A stretch of 64,000 nucleotides of DNA from Burkholderiaceae bacterium (GTDB taxonomy: Bacteria; Pseudomonadota; Gammaproteobacteria; Burkholderiales; Burkholderiaceae_B), in the NCBI GenBank assembly GCA_004322135.1, contig SCSG01000008.1:248001-312000 (forward strand), given 5' to 3'. Positions 1-8,203 of this stretch are shown piece by piece; the first letter of the stretch is position 1, and each line of letters starts with the position of its first letter. Position numbers and translations under genes: made by a program. The notes beneath the pieces are model-generated. The model worked only from the letters and a program-made list of their open reading frames with translations, did no database searches and was not told the DNA's origin.

Positions 1-2
1 GC

Positions 3-578
3 TTTCCCGTATACGAAGACACCCGCGACAATATTGTGGGGATCCTGCTATCCAAAGACCTGCTGCTCACCATCACCAACCCGGCCATTGATGTACGCCC
101 ACTTGTGCGCCCAGCCGTTTTCATTCCCGAGACAAAACGCCTGAATGTTCTGCTGCACGACTTTCGCGACAGCCACAACCATTTGGCCATCGTCATCGAC
201 GAGCACGGCGGCACGGCCGGGCTGGTTACTATGGAAGACGTCCTGGAACAGATCGTAGGCGACATCAAGGACGAATACGATGAAGGGGCCGAAAAGAAAA
301 CTATCTTCCAGACCGGCACCGACAGCTGGCGAGTCATGGGTATTACCGAGGTCAAGGCATTCAACAGTGCCTTCGACACCAACTTTCCCCACGAAGACTA
401 TGACACGGTTGGCGGCTGGTTCACTGCACAGTTCGACCATATCCCACGCCGCGGCGACACCCTCAACCACGAGGGATTGAGTCTTACCGTAGTCGGCGCC
501 GACGCCAAGCGCGTTCTTTGGCTGCACGTCCAGCACGACAGCCAGAACACCCCGACGCTGCCCGAACACGTGGCGTAA
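3..578 (+). CDS. corC: CorC/HlyC-family transporter-associated protein, 5'-truncated by window edge
   Basis: The first in-frame codon is at base 3 and the frame is open to the left edge, so the N-terminus lies outside the window. The 191 visible residues begin in a CBS-pair region (FPVYEDTRDNIVGIL is the typical second-CBS text), followed by the HGGTAGLVTMEDVLEQIVGDI stretch split from a C-terminal CorC/HlyC domain (about residues 105-180, DTVGGW...FDHIPRRGD). Family members assist Mg/Co efflux or ion homeostasis at the inner membrane, and the family often sits just before lnt, as here (stop at 578, next start at 582). This context plus the domain order makes CorC more likely than a hemolysin. 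Confidence 0.9.
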   Translation, partial: FPVYEDTRDNIVGILLSKDLLLTITNPAIDVRPLVRPAVFIPETKRLNVLLHDFRDSHNHLAIVIDEHGGTAGLVTMEDVLEQIVGDIKDEYDEGAEKKTIFQTGTDSWRVMGITEVKAFNSAFDTNFPHEDYDTVGGWFTAQFDHIPRRGDTLNHEGLSLTVVGADAKRVLWLHVQHDSQNTPTLPEHVA

Positions 579-581
579 ACG

Positions 582-2195
582 TTGAAGCACGCTTTTTTTT
601 CATGGCGTAACAGCGTGCTGCTCGCACTGCTCGGCGCCATCAGCGCGCTATCGTTCGCCCCCGGGCCACTGCCGGCACCCATACTGCCTTTTGTGCAGAT
701 TGCTGCGCTGGCCTGCCTGGCTGGCTACGTCCTTAACGCGCCCACGCCCGGGCAATCCGCATGGGCGGGCTTTTTATTCGGGTTTGGTCAATTCGCCCTC
801 GGCCTGTACTGGATCTTCATCAGCCTGCACCGGTATGGCGGCCTGCCATCGCCACTGGCGGCGGGCGCCGTACTGGTGCTGGCCGCAGGCGGCGGGCTGT
901 ACTTTGCACTGGCTGGCGCGCTGGCCCGCTGGCTCGGCAACCCCTCTTCGCCTTCGCGCTACCGGCAACTGCTTGACGCCGCCGTCTGGGCCTCGTGCTG
1001 GGCCGGCGCGGAATGGCTGCGCGGCACGCTGTTTACCGGCTTTCCGTGGCTCGGTACGGGCTACGCTCATGCCGATGGCCCCCTCTCGGGCTGGGCGGCA
1101 GTGGTCGGGGTCTATGGGCTGGCCTGGATTGCCGCATATGTCGCTGCTGCCCTGACGCTGCTGGTCAGGACCCGCGCCAAAACAGGCAAAATCGCCCTGG
1201 CCACGGCGGTCGTGCTGGCGCTGGCTGGCATTGGCCTGAAGCAGATAAGCTGGTCTGCGCCATTCGGCCCGCCACTGCAAGTTCGGCTGGTGCAGGGCAA
1301 CATACCACAGTCCGAAAAATTCGATCCGCAGCTCATGCAAAAAGGCATTGAAACCTACATGCGTCTGGCGGCGCAGCCATTCAAGGAAACGGGAGCTGAA
1401 TCCCGGCTCATTGTAATGCCCGAGACGATCATGCCAATGTTCCAGGACGAATACTCCCCCCAAGTATGGTCGCTGTGGAAGGCCATCGCACGGGAGCAAC
1501 ACGCCACCCTGCTCATGGGTGTGCCGCTACATACCCGAGAGGATGGCCGCAACCGCTATACCAATAGCGCCATTGCGCTGAACGCCGACACCCCCGTGGA
1601 ACAACTGCTGACCGGCACCATGCCTATGCGCTACGACAAGCACCATCTTGTACCGTTCGGCGAATTCATCCCCACCGGCTTTCACTGGTTCGTCAACGCC
1701 ATGCACATTCCGTTGGGTGATTTCAACCGCGGCGCAGCGCGCCAGCGCCTGTTCAATCTGGACGGCCAGATACTGGCTCCCAATATTTGCTACGAAGATA
1801 TTTTCGGCGAAGAAATCATCCGGGCCGTTGGCGACAGCCCTGCTCATGGACCTGGCGCGACACTGCTCGTCAACATCAGCAACCTCGCGTGGTTTGGGGA
1901 TTCGTGGGCGTTGCGCCAGCATCTGCAAATTTCGCGCCTGCGCGCCATGGAAACCGCGCGACCGATCATACGAGCCACTAATACGGGCGCAACCGCTGTG
2001 ATAGACTCCGGCGGCCTGGTTCAGGCCTTGCTACCCGTCAACACGACGGGCGTCCTTGACACCGTGGTCCAGGGCACTCGCGGGCTTACGCCATACGTCC
2101 GTTGGGGCAATGCCCCGGTACTGGCCTGGCTGGCCCTGATCCTGCTAATGGGGCTGGGCAGGCGTTATTACAGCCGCAAGCGGACTCGTCACTAG
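582..2195 (+). CDS. lnt: Apolipoprotein N-acyltransferase
   Basis: Transfers the third acyl chain to the N-terminal cysteine of lipoproteins in the inner membrane. The 537 residues match the usual length (about 510-550). The N-terminal half has several hydrophobic helices; the C-terminal half is a nitrilase domain with the Glu-Lys-Cys triad visible in VMPETIMP, KHHLVPFGEF and NICYEDIFGEE. A TTG start at 582 is used because it is 3 bases after the corC stop and no ATG lies near; translational coupling to corC is likely. Its 3' end overlaps the convergent EAL gene by about 50 bases. Confidence 0.95.
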   Translation: MKHAFFSWRNSVLLALLGAISALSFAPGPLPAPILPFVQIAALACLAGYVLNAPTPGQSAWAGFLFGFGQFALGLYWIFISLHRYGGLPSPLAAGAVLVLAAGGGLYFALAGALARWLGNPSSPSRYRQLLDAAVWASCWAGAEWLRGTLFTGFPWLGTGYAHADGPLSGWAAVVGVYGLAWIAAYVAAALTLLVRTRAKTGKIALATAVVLALAGIGLKQISWSAPFGPPLQVRLVQGNIPQSEKFDPQLMQKGIETYMRLAAQPFKETGAESRLIVMPETIMPMFQDEYSPQVWSLWKAIAREQHATLLMGVPLHTREDGRNRYTNSAIALNADTPVEQLLTGTMPMRYDKHHLVPFGEFIPTGFHWFVNAMHIPLGDFNRGAARQRLFNLDGQILAPNICYEDIFGEEIIRAVGDSPAHGPGATLLVNISNLAWFGDSWALRQHLQISRLRAMETARPIIRATNTGATAVIDSGGLVQALLPVNTTGVLDTVVQGTRGLTPYVRWGNAPVLAWLALILLMGLGRRYYSRKRTRH

Positions 2196-4259
2196 CTCGA
2201 CAAACTGTGCTGGCGGCAAGGGCTTCGAAAACAGATAACCCTGACCGTAGTCGCAGCCCATTGCCATCAATAAACGGCACTGCTCGGGTGTCTCCACCCC
2301 TTCCGCTATCGCCCTCAGGCCCAGCCTGTGCGCCATCATGACAATCGCGCCGCACACGGCCCTGTCGTCGGGGTTCCAGCCCAAATTGCGCACAAACGAT
2401 TGATCTATTTTGATGAAATCCATATGAAGCTTTTTCAGGTACGACAGCGACGAATAGCCTGTCCCGAAATTGTCCAGCGCAACCCGTACCCCAGCTTCGC
2501 GAAGCGCCAGCAATTTATCTAGCGCACCCACGTCCGCATCCATGAGCAGCCTCTCGGTTATCTCTATGACGACGCTGTCGCTAGGCAAGCCATGCTTCTG
2601 CAATGTGGCCAGCCAGCTTTCCACCGACAAACCATCGTCGCGCAGCTGCGCAGGAGAAACGTTGACAGCCACGCAAAAGCCGGGGATGAATTGTGCACGC
2701 CATTCAGCCACCTGCCGGGCTGCTTCACGAAATACCCAGTTGCCAATCTCGGTGATCAACCCTGAATCTTCCGCATGCGGAATAAAGGAATCCGGACTGA
2801 TCAGACCGTGCACCGGGTGCTCCCAGCGTATAAGCGCCTCGGCGTTAGCGACGCGTCCGGATCGCAAATCAACGACAGGCTGATAATACAAATGAAGCTG
2901 GCCGGCGTCCTGGGCACCTACGAGATCCTGCATCAGTTGGTGCTGAACATCGGCATCCTCGTGCATGCCAGGCGTGAAGTAGCAATACTGCCCACGTCCC
3001 AGCTTGCGGGCAGCGCGCATGGCGAGGCTGGCGTTGCCAATCAGACCATCGGGCGACAATGCGTCCGTTGGATAAAACGCCACTCCCAGGCTAACCGACA
3101 CATAACCTTCACCACCACCCAGTTCATACGAGCCCGCCAAAGTCTGTACGATTTTCGCGCAGACACGATCAACCTGCTCTTCGTTGGTCACCTCGTCGAT
3201 AATCAGGCAGAACTCGTTATCGCTAAGCTGCGCAACCGTATCGGATTGGCGCACACATTGACCCAGACGCGTTGCCACGTGGTCATGCAGTTCCCCACCC
3301 GCTGCGCGCTGATGCGAACCGCTGGCCTCGTAAAAACTATCCAACCCCAAATACAGGAGAGTCAGGTTCGCGCCCGCTTTGGCACAGGCAAGTATCTTCT
3401 GCTCGAACCGCTCGCAAAACAATTTGCGGTTGGGCAAAACTGCCAGCTTGCCGGGGCTGGCTGAATGCCAGATATTTCTGCTCGACTCTTCTGGCTGATT
3501 TTCGTCAGAAAACAAGCCTATATGGCAGCGCACTGACCCATTCGGGTTATACGACGCGCGAATTGAAAGCCGCTTGTCATGCGTTTCACCGCTTTTGTGC
3601 CGAATTTGTACAACACCTTGCCACTGCGCTGTTCGCAAAACAGTTTCCCATACGGGCTGTCCTGACTCCAGTGCGCCGTCCCGCGAAATCAGAGTATCAA
3701 GCCGCTGGCCAATCACGTCGTCAAGCAGATAACCGGTAATGTCAGAAAACGCAGGATTGATGGTAAGAACGACACCACTGGCGTCAGTGACCACCACACC
3801 CTCGTCGCTGTGCCGGTATGACATCGAAGTGAAGTCCGCCGTTTTTTCCAGCTTGCTGCGCCGGGCGACGTCCAGTACCACACCTGATACGACCATCTCG
3901 CCATCCAATTCCATGCGGGCCACAAAGACTTCTACATCAACAAACGTCCCATCCTTGCATCGCGCCATGCGTTCGTAATGAACCTGATCCAGCTTTCCAC
4001 TAAGCGTCTGGAGGATTCGATCGCGGATCTGATGTTGATCCTCTTTAATCACCACGTCGAAAATGGTAAGCCCCGCCAGCATTTCCTGGCGCTCATAGCC
4101 CAGCATTTGCGCGAACTTATTGTTGACGTAGTAAAACTTGCTATCTTTGAGTATGTAAATGCCAACTACCGCATTTTCGGCCAAACTACGAAACACGGAC
4201 TCTGTCCACGCTGAGTCTGCCAGGGAGCTCCCCGACTGCTGATTGGACGCTGAACGCAT
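2145..4259 (-). CDS. PAS-PAS-GGDEF-EAL signalling protein with degenerate motifs
   Basis: About 704 residues from the ATG at 4259; a longer frame opens at 4355 but its first 32 residues look non-coding. Order: PAS (about 20-140, ending in a PAC-like segment), second PAS (about 150-260), GGDEF (about 280-440) and EAL (about 450-700). The GGDEF motif reads SDNEF, so cyclase activity is doubtful. The EAL domain keeps EAL, NVSP, EITE, IKID and EGVET, but the loop motif usually DDFGTG reads DNFGTG, losing one metal-ligand aspartate. It may be a weak c-di-GMP phosphodiesterase or a c-di-GMP sensor. Single gene, convergent with lnt. Confidence 0.85.
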   Translation of the reverse strand: MRSASNQQSGSSLADSAWTESVFRSLAENAVVGIYILKDSKFYYVNNKFAQMLGYERQEMLAGLTIFDVVIKEDQHQIRDRILQTLSGKLDQVHYERMARCKDGTFVDVEVFVARMELDGEMVVSGVVLDVARRSKLEKTADFTSMSYRHSDEGVVVTDASGVVLTINPAFSDITGYLLDDVIGQRLDTLISRDGALESGQPVWETVLRTAQWQGVVQIRHKSGETHDKRLSIRASYNPNGSVRCHIGLFSDENQPEESSRNIWHSASPGKLAVLPNRKLFCERFEQKILACAKAGANLTLLYLGLDSFYEASGSHQRAAGGELHDHVATRLGQCVRQSDTVAQLSDNEFCLIIDEVTNEEQVDRVCAKIVQTLAGSYELGGGEGYVSVSLGVAFYPTDALSPDGLIGNASLAMRAARKLGRGQYCYFTPGMHEDADVQHQLMQDLVGAQDAGQLHLYYQPVVDLRSGRVANAEALIRWEHPVHGLISPDSFIPHAEDSGLITEIGNWVFREAARQVAEWRAQFIPGFCVAVNVSPAQLRDDGLSVESWLATLQKHGLPSDSVVIEITERLLMDADVGALDKLLALREAGVRVALDNFGTGYSSLSYLKKLHMDFIKIDQSFVRNLGWNPDDRAVCGAIVMMAHRLGLRAIAEGVETPEQCRLLMAMGCDYGQGYLFSKPLPPAQFVELVTSPLAAVITPAQPH

Positions 4260-4642
4260 AGGTGCACGCCTCGGCTCAAATTTTATAATTGAATAAGTGC
4301 CGCCAGGCAGAACGCCCACGATACAGCCCACACATGCAAACCTGACGCTTCGCAAAGAGGACGCAAATGCAAAAAGCGGAAATGACGTAAAAAAGGGAAC
4401 CCGAACAACTGCCTGCGTATCCTGAAGCTGAATTCTGCATCAGAACGCCCCATAATGCAAAAAATAGCTGATTTCGAATTGTCACGAGCTAGCCGACACC
4501 CACCATCCCGTTCCGCCATACACATATTCGACTGGCTCGCACCTGTAATACACCAGATTGAGGCAACAGAAAACCATCAAACAAGTCGCCCGGTTCACGC
4601 GTGCAAAGCCCGCCCGGGCTTTAATGCCGGCGGCATGCGAAC

Positions 4643-4671
4643 TTGCATGCCCCAAATTTTTAGTGCATAAT
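4643..4671 (+). promoter_or_regulatory. Putative sigma-70 promoter of the tRNA array
   Basis: TTGCAT at 4643-4648 and CATAAT at 4666-4671 are separated by exactly 17 bases. Transcription would start near 4678, about 95 bases before tRNA-Ala. The 350 bases upstream (4260-4640) hold no convincing gene, only short ORFs without family likeness. Confidence 0.5.
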
Positions 4672-4772
4672 TTCGCTTCTTTGCCATACATGCTTTTTGG
4701 CGCAAGTTTGCTGCACTTTGGCCTAATTGAAAATCAGGCTTTGGGCCTACGGCAAAAGCATGATTCGGTTAA

Positions 4773-4848
<76 letters not shown>

Positions 4849-4922
4849 CTTGATTTATGGCAAAACACTAATGAGCGGGGCGTGCCAGGTTCGTAACGAT
4901 GGTACCGCCCAGTTCAAGTCCT

Positions 4923-4998
4923 GTCCCCTTCGTCTAGAGGCCTAGGACACCACCCTTTCACGGTGGGTACAGGGGTTCGAATCCCCTAGGGGACGCCA
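4923..4998 (+). tRNA. tRNA-Glu (TTC anticodon)
   Basis: 76-nt cloverleaf: acceptor GTCCCCT pairs with AGGGGAC, anticodon loop CTTTCAC gives TTC, T-arm GGGGTTCGAATCCCC, discriminator G and encoded CCA. It lies 74 bases after tRNA-Ala. Confidence 0.96.
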
Positions 4999-5039
4999 GG
5001 TCGCTTCATCGCCGCCTGCCTGAGTTGTTACACCGCTGC

Positions 5040-5116
5040 GGAGCGGTAGTTCAGTTGGTTAGAATACCGGCCTGTCACGCCGGGGGTCGCGGGTTCGAGT
5101 CCCGTCCGCTCCGCCA
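5040..5116 (+). tRNA. tRNA-Asp (GTC anticodon)
   Basis: 77-nt cloverleaf: acceptor GGAGCGG pairs with CCGCTCC, anticodon loop CTGTCAC gives GTC, T-arm CGGGTTCGAGTCCCG, encoded CCA. Last of the array; the accessory-looking block begins right after it. I saw no second copy of its 3' end in the window that would mark an attachment site. Confidence 0.96.
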
Positions 5117-5149
5117 AGTAATTTAATAAAATCATCCGAATCGCCTACC

Positions 5150-5551
5150 TCATTCGAGCCAGTTTTCGACGGACAGGCCGCGTATGCGTTCAAACTCCCT
5201 GGTGTTCGCCGTCACCAACGTCATCCCCAGCGCGTAGGCATGGGCCGCGATCAACAAGTCGTTTGCGCCGATAGGCTTCCCTGCCGCCTCCAGTTCGGCG
5301 CGGATGCCACCATACTCGGTGTCAGCAGGGATATCCAAGGGGAGGATCGGAATGACCTCCAGCACGCTTTCCACACGGGCCAGCAGCTTCGCGGAGCCCT
5401 TCTTTGCGCAGCCATAGCGCAGTTCCGCCGCCACGATGATGCTGGTACAGATTTTCTGAGCACCGACGCGTTCGATGTGCCGAGCGGCAGCGCCGTCAGG
5501 GTCGCTCATCAAGGTACTGATGATGTTGGTGTCCAGAAGATAGCCACTCAC
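5150..5551 (-). CDS. vapC: VapC-type PIN-domain ribonuclease toxin
   Basis: 133 residues, the normal size for a PIN toxin. The acidic site residues of the family are visible: LLDTNIIS at the N-terminus (first Asp), a Glu in AAELRYG near residue 44, and IGANDLLIAAHA (Asp near residue 98) with LVTANTREFERI after it. Such toxins cut RNA and are held inactive by the antitoxin. Its start overlaps the antitoxin stop by 4 bases (5548-5551), so the pair is translationally coupled. Confidence 0.92.
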   Translation of the reverse strand: MSGYLLDTNIISTLMSDPDGAAARHIERVGAQKICTSIIVAAELRYGCAKKGSAKLLARVESVLEVIPILPLDIPADTEYGGIRAELEAAGKPIGANDLLIAAHAYALGMTLVTANTREFERIRGLSVENWLE

Positions 5552-5820
5552 AGAACTTCCTCCGGTGCGGGGGGGGCGTCGGAGATGTCGGGAAACCTAT
5601 CTTCTGGAGCAAGAGGTTCGATCTTCCTCCATTGGCCCAGCAGCTCCACAATGTCCCGAGGCTTTGTCACAGGCTCAATGATAAGGCGTGCGCCTTCACG
5701 ACGGATGAGAACCCTATCGCCAGGCATTTCAAATTCAGCGGGAATCCTGACCGCCTGGCTGCGATTGTTCCGAAATAGTTTGGCCTCACGCGGCCTGGAG
5801 TTGGTAGTAGAGACGGTCAT
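5548..5820 (-). CDS. vapB: VapB-type AbrB/SpoVT-fold antitoxin
   Basis: 90 residues from the ATG at 5820. A longer frame opens at 6042, but the extra 74 residues have no family likeness and would run through the repeat element at 5836-5860. Residues 12-50 (AKLFRNNRSQAVRIPAEF and VLIRREGARLIIEP) are the swapped-hairpin AbrB DNA-binding domain typical of VapB; the acidic tail is the toxin-binding part. First gene of the vapBC operon, likely self-regulated. Confidence 0.9.
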   Translation of the reverse strand: MTVSTTNSRPREAKLFRNNRSQAVRIPAEFEMPGDRVLIRREGARLIIEPVTKPRDIVELLGQWRKIEPLAPEDRFPDISDAPPAPEEVL

Positions 5821-5835
5821 GGCAACACCCCGATA

Positions 5836-5860
5836 TGTATATGCCATATTGTATATGCCA
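5836..5860. promoter_or_regulatory. Direct repeats upstream of vapB, likely operator
   Basis: TGTATATGCCA occurs at 5836-5846 and again at 5850-5860, a period of 14 bases, 16 bases before the vapB start. On the minus strand the segment holds TACAAT, a plausible -10 box, so VapBC binding here would block the promoter. Repeats seen directly; function inferred. Confidence 0.5.
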
Positions 5861-6034
5861 ACAAGGTGGAAGGGAAGCCCCTCCAGAGGCCGCCCCCGTT
5901 CCACCCCATGAGCGCTTTTCTTTGCAAGGTTGGACCGTGGGCATGCGCGAAGGACGGTATTAAGCGCATTGCTCAAAGGAGGCTGTTGCTTGACCTCTGT
6001 CAGTGTCAACGGCAATTGAAGCTTGAAATACGAA

Positions 6035-6102
6035 GGCCCCAATGAAGGGGCCCCGTAGTCTGGGTTCCGTTGACCCCGCTTTTGGCGGACCCTGTTTCAG
6101 GG
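6035..6102. repeat. Array of three short hairpins in a gene-free stretch
   Basis: Three inverted repeats follow each other: GGCCCC-GGGGCC (6035-6052), CCGC-GCGG (6076-6088) and CCCTG-CAGGG with a TTT loop (6090-6102). None has a clear T-run. The stretch 5861-6659 carries no gene I can support; it may be a remnant of a mobile element or a noncoding element. Confidence 0.35.
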
Positions 6103-6250
6103 CGGATAGCGCTATTACCCAAAAAGGCTCACCAGCTATTGCGCTGATGAAAGTATCGCAGATTCGCCTAGATCCAGCAACGCGCATGGGGGGGACCAAC
6201 CCATTGGGTTTTCGGGGTATTGTCGAGGTGCAGATTTAGATCAATGGAAA

Positions 6251-6300
6251 AAGAATGAAAAAGTTGTATGGCTGATAATAGAACTTATCAGCCATACAAC
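6251..6300 (-). terminator. Strong hairpin with T-run, minus-strand terminator
   Basis: A perfect 16-bp inverted repeat (6263-6278 with 6285-6300) has a 6-base loop TAGAAC. Read on the minus strand it is followed at once by TTTTTCATTCTTTTTCC. It would end the minus-strand copper cluster whose last gene stops at 6660, although 360 bases lie between. A transposon end is the alternative. Confidence 0.6.
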
Positions 6301-6659
6301 CTTGCTTGGGTAAGCATCCATCCTATTAACGTTTCCCTTTCTTGGCAGGCACACGACAGAATGAGCATGGCGCATGGCATTAAGCGCGATAGACAAAGCA
6401 CATGCCTAACGTTGTTGAGTATTTTGCTCATCGCCCGGAGAAGTGCGGAAAGAACCTGTCTCAGGTACATGCCCCAGGTTTCATCCGGACAAGCGAGCGG
6501 CACAGTTGCTTCCTTCCTGTAGCCGTCCGCAAGCACTCTCCCGGGAAGCCGTCCAGCTCCCATGCTTGGGCTCCCCGGCCCGAGTACGAACCTAGGTGTT
6601 ATGGCGAATTATGGGATAGGCTCGATTCATCACCTGCCTACCCGCTTGCAGCAGCCGGT

Positions 6660-7094
6660 TCAGAAGGTGGCGAAGACCTTCGGCGCTAGGCCCGTACCCA
6701 AGGTGTAGACGTTTAGCGGCCCAGCGGCGGTACCAGGCATGCCTGGGGCACCTACAGGCATGCCTGGTAGGGAGAGACCTTTGATAGGAAGATGGTCAGC
6801 CAGCATATGCTTGATGTACTTCGCGGGCACGAGACCCTCCACCACGTACCCCCCTACGAGCGCCGTATGGCAGCCCGCGAGGTTGGCCGAGATGTGGTGC
6901 TTCTCCTTCACCGAGACAAGGTCCGGCGTGTTGATGGTTTCCACCGTAAAACCATTGGTTTCCAGGTATTTGGCCCACCGATCACAGCAGCCACAGTTGG
7001 GGTTCTTGTACATTTTGACGGGAATGCCTGCGGCCAGAGCTGAGAGAGGGAAGCCCAGTGCGAGTGTGAGAGCCAACGTTTTTAGATGATGCAT
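6660..7094 (-). CDS. DUF411 metal-binding protein, secreted
   Basis: 144 residues from the ATG at 7094, preceded by AGGAG at good spacing; the upstream GTG/ATG choices in the longer frame lack a site. A signal peptide (TLALTLALGFPLSALAAG, about 4-22) is followed by a short thioredoxin-like domain with NPNCGCCDRW, the CxCC signature of DUF411 proteins found in copper and other metal resistance clusters. A methionine/proline/glycine-rich segment (LPGMPVGAPGMPG) near residue 120 could bind Cu(I). Last gene of the minus-strand copper cluster. Confidence 0.8.
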   Translation of the reverse strand: MHHLKTLALTLALGFPLSALAAGIPVKMYKNPNCGCCDRWAKYLETNGFTVETINTPDLVSVKEKHHISANLAGCHTALVGGYVVEGLVPAKYIKHMLADHLPIKGLSLPGMPVGAPGMPGTAAGPLNVYTLGTGLAPKVFATF

Positions 7095-7129
7095 GGTGAT
7101 GCTCCTGTGGATGGGTCGCTGTAAAAGGT

Positions 7130-7648
7130 TCAAATCTGGCCGTTAGAGGCGGTAATGGTTGCCGGTGCGAGGCAGACACCTTGCGTGTTGCAGGCCTGGA
7201 CGCGCACCAGAACGCGGTCGCTTGGCTCACTACCCAGACTCTGCACCGGGACAGCCACGCCGTTTTCGTAGACAAGGACATCCGTGCCATCGATTATGAT
7301 GCCGCTACTTTTCCCGGGCGGGTATGTTGCCTGTGCCTCACGCTGTGAGCCGTCGTGTTCGATGAGGATCGTCGAAGCGATAAGGTTGTCGAGTGACGCA
7401 GGGTTCGCATTCACGTGCCAGTTCTTACCGATATGCAGAGTTACGATGCCATCTTTGCCATTAACGGTGAAGGATGCAGTGACATGTGCCGATGAGTCCA
7501 TGATGCCGCCGCCCACTGCCGTTGCGCTAATTGAAGCGGACTCGGTGGATGGCGCTGAAAGCTGACGCCAGCCAAAGAACACGGCCACTGCAGCCAGAGC
7601 AACGACTACGCTTAGGGTCGCGGCCTTACGTTTGCTACTGTATTTCAT
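7130..7648 (-). CDS. Stand-alone DsbD N-terminal-domain protein
   Basis: 172 residues: an N-terminal signal anchor (about 8-25) and then an immunoglobulin-like domain related to the periplasmic N-terminal domain of DsbD/ScsB (ASFTVNGKDGIVTLHIGKNWHVNANPASLDN... is the family text). In the family this domain passes electrons from the membrane domain to periplasmic thiol partners; only one cysteine pair candidate is seen late (QACNTQGVCLAP, about 155-163). It starts inside the end of the broken dsbD (4-base overlap), so it was part of the same operon. Confidence 0.65.
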   Translation of the reverse strand: MKYSSKRKAATLSVVVALAAVAVFFGWRQLSAPSTESASISATAVGGGIMDSSAHVTASFTVNGKDGIVTLHIGKNWHVNANPASLDNLIASTILIEHDGSQREAQATYPPGKSSGIIIDGTDVLVYENGVAVPVQSLGSEPSDRVLVRVQACNTQGVCLAPATITASNGQI

Positions 7649-8194
7649 TCGAGATTCTCCTGTGGTTCTATAGCTTTCAGTGCCGCCACAAGGCTCGCGC
7701 TCGTGAACAGACCCGAAAAACCCTCTTTCTTGTGGCCCTCGCGATCAAGCACAGCAAGAAACGGCAACCCGACACCGCCGTAAGAGGCAAGCAAGTGTTC
7801 GAGCACCGGACTGGGGCGTGTAAGGTCTGCCTGGAAATTTTCTGCCTCGTAGGGACACGACGACGCCTGGTAGGGGCAACCCACGGCCCAGGAAGTTCGT
7901 TGCTGCAAGGGTCGCCAAAACGATGCCGAGCACGATCAGAACGGTGCGTGATTGAAACAGCACACCCCACTGCCACTGCAACAGGGCCGTGGCAAGACCG
8001 AGTGCTGCGAAAAACACCACGGACCCCGCCGTAAAGAGCACCGCGGATGCGACGCGTACGGCTGGGTGCTCTCCCACTTCGTTCATGACCGCACGAACCT
8101 TGAGTGGGATGACGGGAAGCACACAGGGCGTCAGGTTCAGGAGGATTCCGGCGCCAGCGGCGAGCAGGATCTGGGGGAAAAGCCAGGAAGACAT
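7645..8194 (-). pseudogene. dsbD/scsB-like thiol-disulfide interchange gene, internally deleted
   Basis: The first 100 residues from 8194 are the start of a DsbD transmembrane domain (LLNLTPCVLPVIPLK carries the conserved membrane cysteine). At about 7880 this text ends and the C-terminal half of a DsbD-type thioredoxin domain continues in another frame (ADLTRPSPVLEHLLASYG...LPFLAVLDREG) to a stop at 7645. The other membrane helices and the thioredoxin CxxC are gone, so deletion plus frame change is clear. The product cannot carry electrons as DsbD does. Context: copper/redox operon, 9 bases after the multicopper oxidase gene. Confidence 0.75.
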
Positions 8195-8203
8195 TTCAGA
8201 GTC

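Noticed and set aside
582-4259. lnt - EAL 3' overlap as evidence of a wrong stop
   Set aside because: Both C-termini fit their families, so a convergent overlap of about 50 bases is the simplest reading.
5040-5116. tRNA-Asp as an integration site with attL/attR
   Set aside because: No second copy of the tRNA 3' end and no integrase gene were found in the window.
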